From: Wuchereria bancrofti
Lineage: Eukaryota > Nematoda > Chromadorea > Rhabditida > Onchocercidae
Direction: 5' to 3'
Assembly: GCA_005281725.1 (NCBI GenBank)
Contig: SSBO01000012.1
Coordinates: 8,469,099 to 8,533,098 of the forward strand
DNA: 64,000 bases
Shown here: positions 52,127 through 64,000 of the stretch, piece after piece
How the letters are laid out: each line of letters begins with the position of its first letter
Numbering within the stretch: position 1 is the first letter of the stretch
Made by a program: the position numbers and the translations under genes
Notes under the pieces: generated by a model
What the model was told of the DNA's origin: nothing
What the model saw: only the letters and a program-made list of their open reading frames with translations
Database searches by the model: none

Positions 52127-55100
52127 ATATGTGTGGATAGGTTAAAACAGATTTCATACAATTCTTAGGTGAAAATATGGTCAAAAATATTGTAAAATAC
52201 TGTAGAAAAACTGTTTTATTGTAAGCACATTTCTGATATAATCGTGATTTTTCTGCTAGCACTGTCTGAATTATTAACATAGGAATAAATAGTAGGTTCT
52301 AACTTTGTCTTTTGGCCCCATTTTCTTTTACTCAAGTTTTGTTATAGTAGCTTCATTTCTATGTATTTGTCCAATGTTCATAAGCTTTTACTATTAATGA
52401 AATTATTTTCTGTTCTCGTTATTGTAAAAGTTGCTTTTCTCTTCTGATGTTTCGTTTTGGAGTCGTCAGTTTTAACCAGTTCATTGATCTGAATCCAGAA
52501 TATAAGTTGAACAAGCATAATGAACATTGACAAAATTAGCAAAAACAGGAAATGCTAGTAAAACAGCTGCTTACTTTGAAAGAAGTAATCTATTGGGTCA
52601 TTAACACTTTAATTTTGCTGAGAATAGCGGAGAACAAATAGTCATCTTGACTATAAGGTTTTTACTGCCATATTTACTAGATAAAAAATAAGAATAAAAA
52701 CCTGAAAAACTATAGGTACACAGTGGGCACAAAATTTTGATCCCTTTTGTATATCCATAAACGCGACATGATCGCATCTGCTTTAAAAGACTTCGAATTT
52801 TTTTACACACTGATACACTGATCATGTCGAGACACAATTTGTTTATCATTTATTGCTATTTTATTACTGTATTTTTATGGAATGCTGCTGTACTTTACGT
52901 GTAGCTAGATTTAAATATAGAAGTATAGGAGTTCCTTTTTTATCTTTATCATCTGTTATTGATTGTTGTCTCGCAAGGAAGAGATTACCGAGATGGGATT
53001 TTTCCAGTACAGCATGATCAGATTACAAATGCTGTTTGCATCCTTGTTCACACTAACTTTTCAAACAAAATGAGAACAAATCTCAATACATCCTTCCAGG
53101 GATTTTTATTTATTCCCCTTCCCTATTTTTACTTTATGCGAAGTTTTTATAGACATGTTCGAAACTACGGGGATAACGTACTTTCTTTGTCTCTTTTGTA
53201 CTGGTCGCCATTTTGAATTTTCGAATATTTTTCAGAAAGTTCCAGCGAGTGGAAGAGTTCTACATGGATTCACTTACGATGAGGAGGGCGTAATAAAAAT
53301 CTCAAATGACTGGTGATTTATCTGTCCACATTAGCTCTTAAATTTTACTTAAAAGGAATTGAAATAAGAGTTTTAAGAAGTACTACTTCTAAAGGCAAGG
53401 AAAGGTGAGGTTGCCTCTTTTTTTGGTCACAATTTTTATTGCAGAATATGTTGTGCATGTCGTGCCATATGGAATAATATGTGAGCTTTGGTCATAATTC
53501 TACAAGCATTTAATGCCTTCATATTTGGAATGTTGAGGAAAAATGAAGTTGTGTTAATCTTTTTTTACACCTTTCTGTTACATATTCAATATGCATTTAT
53601 TATGTTTTTTGTTCCCAAAAATTTCTTTTCTGAAATTATAGTGCTGATATTTTGATGAAGTACCAACTTTCCATTGAAAATAGTAATTTTTCTAGGGGTT
53701 TTATCGGACAAAAATGAGTAACAGATTTAATAAGTCAAATGCTATTACATGGAACTAGATTTATTCATTATTTATTCAGTTATTGTTATCTTACTTCTAA
53801 CTGAATAAGCAGAGAATCCGGGATTTACTGAACAACACTGTTTCCATATTTGTGGAATCATTAATTGGAATGATCCAAACATGATAGATAGCGGTTTATC
53901 ATTCGTTTGAAATTTAATTGGTTGTAACTTGTTCTATTTCCCACAAGAGTTTTACAATTTTTAAAGGATTTTATGATCCTTAATAAATAATTGAAATTAC
54001 TGAATAATGGCATTTATGCAGCAAATCGATATGCGGCATTTTTTGCCTTCTTATCTAACAATGTTTAAGACCATTCCCAGAACTTCATTTCATGCCAAAA
54101 ATGTTCTACTTTTTGTTAAACTAATTAAGAAATTTTTGTAAATATTTACTGGTGCAGGAATAATCTCCTTCGCGCTCCTTCCTTCTTTCCTCAAAAAAAA
54201 AATTTTGTCAGTTGAAGAAATATGTCGCAAATGGGAAGAGAAAGCTGCTATAGTTGATTAGGCATGAGATTGTATTGTTTGATTTAATATCTTATATGAT
54301 TGGATCTTGTCGTTCAATATAATTTCATATGATCGTGTATCCATTCTGCTATCCTCTTTTCCATCTTATCTCCAAAAATATTGAAAAGATCGAGGAAGAT
54401 GCACATTTAGACTTTTGAAATCAGTGTTTTGTATTTTCTGACTCTTTATTTACAGGTCTAAATGACAAATTTCAACTTCTTTTACATTTAGCTCTTCAAA
54501 TTCCTACAAACTTCTTTGGTTTGCTATTTACACTGAATAACTATGCTGCGTAAAATTTTTGATTCAGTGGTTGAAGTTTGTTTCTCTTTTCATGTTGTAA
54601 AACAAGTAGGTGAAAATTTAGGCTTGTTTTTAATCATACAAAACATTTCTAGCAGTTCTGACAGATCCAATGTAGTGATTCTAGAATGAACTTTAGAATT
54701 GTGTTAGTTTCTTCTAATTTAGTCATCCAGGAATGAGGAGGTTACAAAAAAGTAGTCATATATTAACTGAGGCTGATTTGTGATAACATTTGAAAATGAT
54801 CGTAAAGTACGAAAGTTTCGGTTGGTATTCCTCATAACCTCTTCTATTTAAAGTTGGGAGAAAATAGTTTTATTTTTTCCATTTGCTCAAATATTGATTT
54901 GATGATCGGATAATGAATAAACTACATGGGAGTCAATTGAAATTTGGATAACAGAAATCTTATCAGCCGTTATCACTAGAATTCAAGCAATTACTTTTAT
55001 ATCTGTGCTTCAGTTATGAAATCAGCAACTTCAATATGAATAATAACGTTCTACATTCATTTAGAAGAATGAAGATTCATCTTTTACAATAATATCAAAT

Positions 55101-55467
55101 GATTTTGTTCATTTTTATTGCTTATTGAAGTTACAGAAATGTTATATGCTCAAAAAATTTCAACAAGTGAAGCATAAAACATTTTAATGATTTCCTCTGT
55201 ATTTTTACAAGTATTGTTAGCAAACAAAAATGTTAATGTATTAGTATGATGTAAATAAATCTACAGATATGTCGTGAAAAATAATAGAAATTTTTCCTAG
55301 AGGAAAAAAAAGCATTATGAATATTGGTTTCTCCAAAATTTTTGGTATGTAGGAGTGATTCCCGAAATATCACTTTGTTTTCAATAATTTTGCGGTTGAC
55401 TCACAACCGTTTTTTTTTGTCGTTAGCTTATATATTTTATTATGACGGTTAGTCATAATAAACAAAA
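52127..55467. other. 3.3 kb gap before GMD, with one orphan exon-like ORF
   Basis: T-rich and mostly featureless. A 27-codon piece at 53236-53316 looks like a terminal exon (separate entry). The frame at 52,959-53,216 (GRDYRDGIFPVQHD, then ITNAVCILVHTNF) might be coding but has no donor joining it onward. The rest shows no exon. Confidence 0.5.
53236..53316 (+). other. Orphan terminal-exon-like ORF
   Basis: Behind a strong acceptor (ATATTTTTCAG) runs KVPASGRVLHGFTYDEEG, then VIKISNDW and a TGA. The composition is far more protein-like than the flanks. No upstream partner exon could be identified within 1 kb, and I do not recognise the family. It could be an alternative 3' exon of the SLC35B4-like gene, a relic, or the end of an unseen gene. 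Confidence 0.35.
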
Positions 55468-58311
<2,844 letters not shown>

Positions 58312-58581
58312 AAGAGAAGAACCCTTGTAAACAGTGTTCATTCTCATGCACATATATACGAAAATACCCATATGGGTACATAGAGCGCAGCCAACCTGCT
58401 ACCTCTTCTTTTCTTTCTTTAAGTATGGAAAAAATTTCCAGTTGTTACGAAATGAAATCTAGAAACCAGCTAACATATCTGTAGCTGTTATTATTTGTCA
58501 GTAATTTATATGATTACATAGTGTTGAAACATAAGAGACCCATAACACGATGAAATAATGTCAGAGATTATCATCGAAGCT

Positions 58582-59041
<460 letters not shown>

Positions 59042-61027
59042 TGACGTGAAGTGATATGTCAATAAGATACAAGCTAAGGAAAAACAAAAATATAAGCAAG
59101 AAGCTGTGGAATGGTACCAACACATGTTCATCCATTTTCCTTTCACACCATTACTGGTATCAAAATTAGCATCACTTACCAGTAGCAGCATCCTAAGATA
59201 TGGATGGATATCTTAACACTTGAAACCTAGGAAGCCTGTATAAATTTACAATTCAAACATTATCCAATTTACAAGGAAACCCATACGAACATAGGTCACA
59301 AGTGACTAAATATCGTGCCAGTGTGTTATGTGGAAATCCAGGATACATAGCTTACAACACTGACAGACATCTCAAATTATTGTAAAGCAAATGATCATAC
59401 TAAGGATGATATCAGTAACACAGAATTCTTGTGATCAGCAATTTACTGAATTACAATCAGTGGAGTGAAAGGGATTATCCGGAAGAAGCCTCTCTCTGTC
59501 CTTCATTTCACGGTCCCTCGCACATCACAACCTAACCAACGAAGAATCTCAACCCAAACATCCACACGAACAGCAACCACCCAAGCTATTCAGAATCTGA
59601 AAAAACACCGCACAGCTTGTAAAATTCGGTAACGCATGTTTCATTTGTCGTGAGTCATTATGAAAACAATAACAGCCACCTCTACATCATCTAAGTTTAA
59701 TCTGTGACAATTTTCCACCTTTTCTTGCCTATAAAATGTTGAATTCATAGTACAGCAATAGTAGGAATACTCGAAATTGTCCGTTTTAGTTAACAGCTTT
59801 ATAGATAGTCGAATATTATTAGCTGTTATATACTATGACATTATATCATACATTGAAAGCGTACGTATCACATGAAGAGATAACATTGTATAGCAAACAA
59901 CATACTATCATTTAGCATTTTCTCTACACTTGGGTTTCTCTTCCATAATGTTGCTAATGTAATAATGTCTTTTGAAGTTTCAAAATAGATTAGTAAAATA
60001 TTTGAAACTTGTGACCCTTATCAAGATACATTTATTATTTCACCTGAAGTATTATAACAATATTTTTTCCAAATGAATTTAAAAACGGGAAATAGAATGA
60101 AAGACACAGCATGCCGTGTAGTCGGAAATCAATGAAGAAGAAATCGAGACACATTCAGTGAAGTAGTTTTCTTGTATTACTGTCCGGAAATTTTCGTGAA
60201 TATAAATAAAAAAAAAAGACAGCACACTAATGAAACTCTAAAGAGGAGTTTCCCAATAAATTTATACCAGATTGTTTAAAGAATTCGGGAAAGTATATAC
60301 AAAAAATGCGTTCTCCGATTCTCTTCTTAAGAATCAAAATTTAAAAAGAATTGAAAATACCAAAAAAAAAAAAAAAACGAACAAGATAAGGAGCAATAAA
60401 AAATATCCTTAGATTATAAAATGAAATAAGTATCAGAATAGTATTACAGGTTCATTGTCAAATTTAAATGGCGAATAAATTTTCTGCTACTCTCTCTCTG
60501 TGTAATTAGAGGTTTTGCTTTGGGACCGATAAGTGGAGTTTTAATGGGGTCAAAATAAGGGGGATTATACTACCTATTCCAATATTGTAGAAATTTTTTG
60601 CGGCTATATTCTTAATGACAACTAATATTGACTTACTTGTAGCAAAAAACAAATGATCTTTCATTCATGACTTTCTTGATAAATGTCTCCTACTTATAAG
60701 TATAAATATTATTTTAAAATGAACAGAGGTTTATGGCTGTTCAAATGATCTAAAGAATCTTATTAACGAACGCAAAACTATGGAATTGTTTCAAACTGTA
60801 TATTAATACTAATTAAAGGTGATGAGTGCATTAAGTAGAAAATGGTGATAGCTGAGAAAAATGTAGTCTTCCACATATAACACACTAATTAAAAAGAGTG
60901 GTTTTTGAAATATTTTCTCGAACAGATCACAAAAGGAAAATTTTAAGCTTTTCAGTGCATGAATCTCGCAGAAATTTAATTTCCCACACCCAGTAAATTC
61001 CATGATTTTAAAGGACTATGGAAAAAT
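59042..61027. other. Gap between TMA7 and the SLC35A-type gene
   Basis: About 2 kb without exons. It contains the TMA7 promoter side and the 3' region of the SLC35A-type gene. A poly-A run lies at 60,362-60,377 and another A-rich patch near 60,208. Confidence 0.5.
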
Positions 61028-63186
61028 TCAAGAAGAATACAGGAAAATACTGGTGATAACCAATCCGGTTCCAAGTAAAAATAATGGATTAGGAATGAAG
61101 CCGAAAAGATATATTGACGCTACCATACTAATAATGATAGCAGCCGATGTTGCAAAATTTTTCGCTATATTACCAGAATATTTAATACATACTGCAACGG
61201 ATAAACCACCAATGCAATACCAGAAAACAACAATCCAAACTAGCATATCAAAACCATACAGCATACCTTCATTAAAAATTGTTTCATGATCCTGAAACAC
61301 GTCATTATATAACAATCTTAGACTCAGAATTACTTTGAATGTAGCAGCAACGAGAAATACTACGGCACAGTGGGACATGTTTCCTAAAGATTTAAGCAAA
61401 CGGATTCCATTAAATCCGTTAAAACGGAATTACGGCTGATACTGCAAGCTTCTCCAGATAATGATCATAAATGCAGTATAGAACTGCATTATAATAATGC
61501 TACAATTAAACATGAATCCACTACCAAATTACCGAACACTTCCGGATATCTTAGACTTCCTCAATAATGCTTTTTCGGTGTTTTTTATTTATGGAACAAA
61601 AAGGTTGAAAATCAGTAACGTAATACAATGATGAGCATAGGAAATTTCCTATTTTATATATATTTATTATGTAAATACCTTCATAAAAGAAGCAGTGAAA
61701 CTTGAAGGTATTCCAAACAATGCCAACTGCACATTACGTATCCATACCGATACAGATGGACTGGTATTTAAAATCTTTTCGAAATATATTCCTGCAAAAC
61801 CGGAAAGAACGCATGCAAAAACAGAAGCCGAAAGTCCTGAAAAGAACGGGAAATCAACACTGAGAAACTTATTACTTGTTCTAGCATTTAAAAATCTTTC
61901 GGCAAATACAAATGCTAATTTTTGTTTGTACAATAGGTTACCTCTTTGTAATGCAACTTAAGGGTTAACAACTCTCAGTGATAAAATACAGAAAGATTGA
62001 TTAAAGCGTACACTAGAGCGCATTCCCCACTACTGGAACAATTGTGTGGTATACACAGACTCCCATTCCGTACCTCCCACTTCCCCAAGCACCTCACGGA
62101 AGTTTTAGAACTATTTCTTTAGCGGTAACTAGCTAAAAGGCTAAATTGACGATTAAAATCATAAAAGTGCTACCTAAATAAGGATCACTGAAAAAGGTCT
62201 TCTTTGTTCCTTGTTGGTCTAACTGAACAAGACATATACCAACAAAAAGAACACCAAGCGATAGCCATTGTTTCCTAGTAATGGTTCTTTTCAACATAAT
62301 TACTGCAAATATTGCTGTTGTAAAAATTTTCAACTGTGCAGTCACCTGGAAAATGCAAACTCACATTCTTTCTTTAAAATCATGAGAACTATTTTCCTTC
62401 TGTATTCTCTCTCTCATACAAAATTACAAAGAGAAAAAGTAACCATATATGTTACTGCTTCCAGATGAGATGCCGCCAAATAAAACAGATTATTTTGTAT
62501 AATGTAGATCATTGCAGGAATGCAGACTTTGGAAGTATCTTTTAAATTATAAAATACTTGTCGCTTCACAAGATTCAACATACTGAAATTCATTCGCGAG
62601 CATAATCGGATAATCATTCAGCTACAAAAGTAAAGCCTATTTTTTAGCCCTTTGAATTAAATAAAATCGCAACAAACTACCCGCCACAATTGATTCCAAC
62701 TACTATTACGCTGCCATACTAAATATGGTGCCAATGAAGCATCCACTATAGTTTTTAAAAATCATAACGAAAAAATAAAAACAAATTCACCATTTCTAAA
62801 GTGTTACGATCTCACTAGTCCACTTAACAGTGACATAGGTTATCAAATCAGTTAAATATCGGACACAAACAGAACTTCTTTCTGAGATTGCATATGCATG
62901 GGAAATTTTTGACTCTCGAAGGAACCGAAACTTTAAGGATGAAGTTAAATAACCTGCATACGCTCTTTTCTTCATAAATGATGAAAAGCAGGCAAGTGAT
63001 TAATTTGAGAAGCTCAGTGTAAAATACAGCAACTGATGGAAGAAACACCTTCTCGACAACTCGCACTCTCGAGTACCGCAATAGTAATGTATGTGTTGAA
63101 TTTTGTAGGGTTAACCATATCAAAGCACTTAACTGTAGGATTATTCCCTGACTTTCCATCCGCTTTCGCACCACAGAAATGTTCAT
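61028..63186 (-). CDS. SLC35A2/A3-type UDP-sugar transporter
   Basis: Golgi antiporter of UDP-galactose/UDP-GlcNAc against UMP. Five exons close in phase: 63186-62954, 62582-62444, 62345-62174, 61956-61679, 61291-61028, giving 361 residues (human SLC35A3 325). Family blocks are collinear: [128 protein letters not shown] and the last helix ending FLYSS. The 62582 exon opens at ATTTCAG because the earlier acceptor would include a stop. The start may be the ATG at 63186 or 63159; the latter is nearer the family length. Exon 4 carries a longer, charged lumenal/cytosolic loop ([17 protein letters not shown]) than the vertebrate proteins. Substrate cannot be decided between UDP-Gal and UDP-GlcNAc. 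Confidence 0.92.
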
Positions 63187-64000
63187 CTACAATGAGCAAA
63201 TGATTGACTGTCACCGTTCATTTCCAGGCAACCTCTTAAGGTTTTTCTATCTTAAACACATAAATTCAAAGTGCAAAATGAAACGTATCGCACTTACAGG
63301 GTAGAATTTCTTGCGCACACTGACTGAATGTTGATTGTAATCAGCCAATACTTCATTACCTTTTCCAGTCATCGGAATGGGTATCAAAACGACCTTCCTG
63401 AAATGCACTACACTGAACGATAGTCACGATTTACAGATCGCGAAAATTCTCAGAACTGTTTGGACTTCATCTTCCCCTATACATTATGGATTGTTATTTC
63501 AATCGTTTCGTAATGCTAAATATCAAAATGCGGTGACAAATCGAGTTTCAAACACTTAAAATGCTGATTTATGACGCAAGAAACCACTACTTCGTAAAGT
63601 TCTTGACAAATTCGGTGTCAAATGTATCAAGTTCAAAATTATGAAAATTATGGTAAGGGTAGAAAGAGATGACTGATGTCAAGGTTGAAGTGTTGCTGTG
63701 GTGCAAATGAAATGTAAGAAGAAACGAATCAACTACTAAACTGTAAACAGAGACAGAGAAAAAACGGATATGAAGATATATGGTATTGTAAAATATGATC
63801 TCGGATGAGTCAACCCACGCATAATCCCATCGATTTATTTGATAATCTCCACAGTTTTATCCTCTTATTTCATCTTTTCTTTTGATTTTCTCCCCACTTA
63901 GTTTTTTATCTCCCTCTACTTCAAGTCCCGATTTCCCACTTATTCTTCCATTTTTAAAATGCTATATCATCAAAGTGAGAACCATATTCAACGATAAGAA
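63187..64000. other. Upstream flank of the SLC35A-type gene
   Basis: No exon supported. The right edge from about 63,840 is pyrimidine-rich on the plus strand. Confidence 0.5.

Overview
The window is nuclear DNA of a nematode. It is AT-rich, and nearly every gene is cut into short exons bounded by GT-AG introns with the worm-type TTTTCAG acceptor. Several start codons sit just behind an acceptor-like site (TSR3, NTAQ1, the F-box gene), as expected for spliced-leader trans-splicing. The AT content, long introns and long empty stretches fit a filarial or other spirurid worm best; that narrower placement is inference and the species cannot be named from the sequence. I see no rRNA, tRNA, CRISPR array or intact transposon.

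Layout. 1-1,030 (minus): 5' part of a RASGEF1-type Ras/Rap exchange factor, with a small frameshifted ORF upstream. 1,030-9,920: gene-poor, simple repeats. 9,940-11,400 (plus): an unrecognised gene. 11,783-16,673: CAF-1 p60 (CHAF1B) on minus, flanked by a perfect 148-bp inverted repeat. 17,700-22,475 (minus): NTAQ1, mitochondrial TyrRS (YARS2) and a doubtful small ORF, possibly co-transcribed. 23,466-26,340 (plus): TDP2, divergent from NTAQ1, followed by a tandemly duplicated exon-like block. 28,678-32,133 (plus): a leucine-rich-repeat membrane protein. 32,840-36,6xx (minus): a copine. 36.6-41.1 kb: T-rich, no genes. 41,130-42,349 (plus): a SAM methyltransferase, convergent with TSR3 (minus, 42,547-43,662). 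44,382-48,067 (minus): an F-box protein with seven WD repeats. 49,384-52,126 (plus): an SLC35B4-type nucleotide-sugar transporter. 55,468-58,311 (plus): GDP-mannose 4,6-dehydratase. 58,582-59,041 (minus): TMA7. 61,028-63,186 (minus): an SLC35A2/A3-type transporter.

Most genes are conserved housekeeping functions: chromatin assembly (CHAF1B), topoisomerase-adduct repair (TDP2), N-degron processing (NTAQ1), mitochondrial translation (YARS2), 18S rRNA modification (TSR3), translation-associated TMA7 and SCF ubiquitination. The last 15 kb holds three genes of one theme: GDP-fucose synthesis and two Golgi/ER nucleotide-sugar carriers. Exon joins were made by hand from splice consensus and reading frame. 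For TDP2, NTAQ1, GMD, TMA7, TSR3, SLC35B4 and SLC35A the phases close exactly and predicted lengths are near the human proteins, so those models are firm. The hypothetical genes are not.
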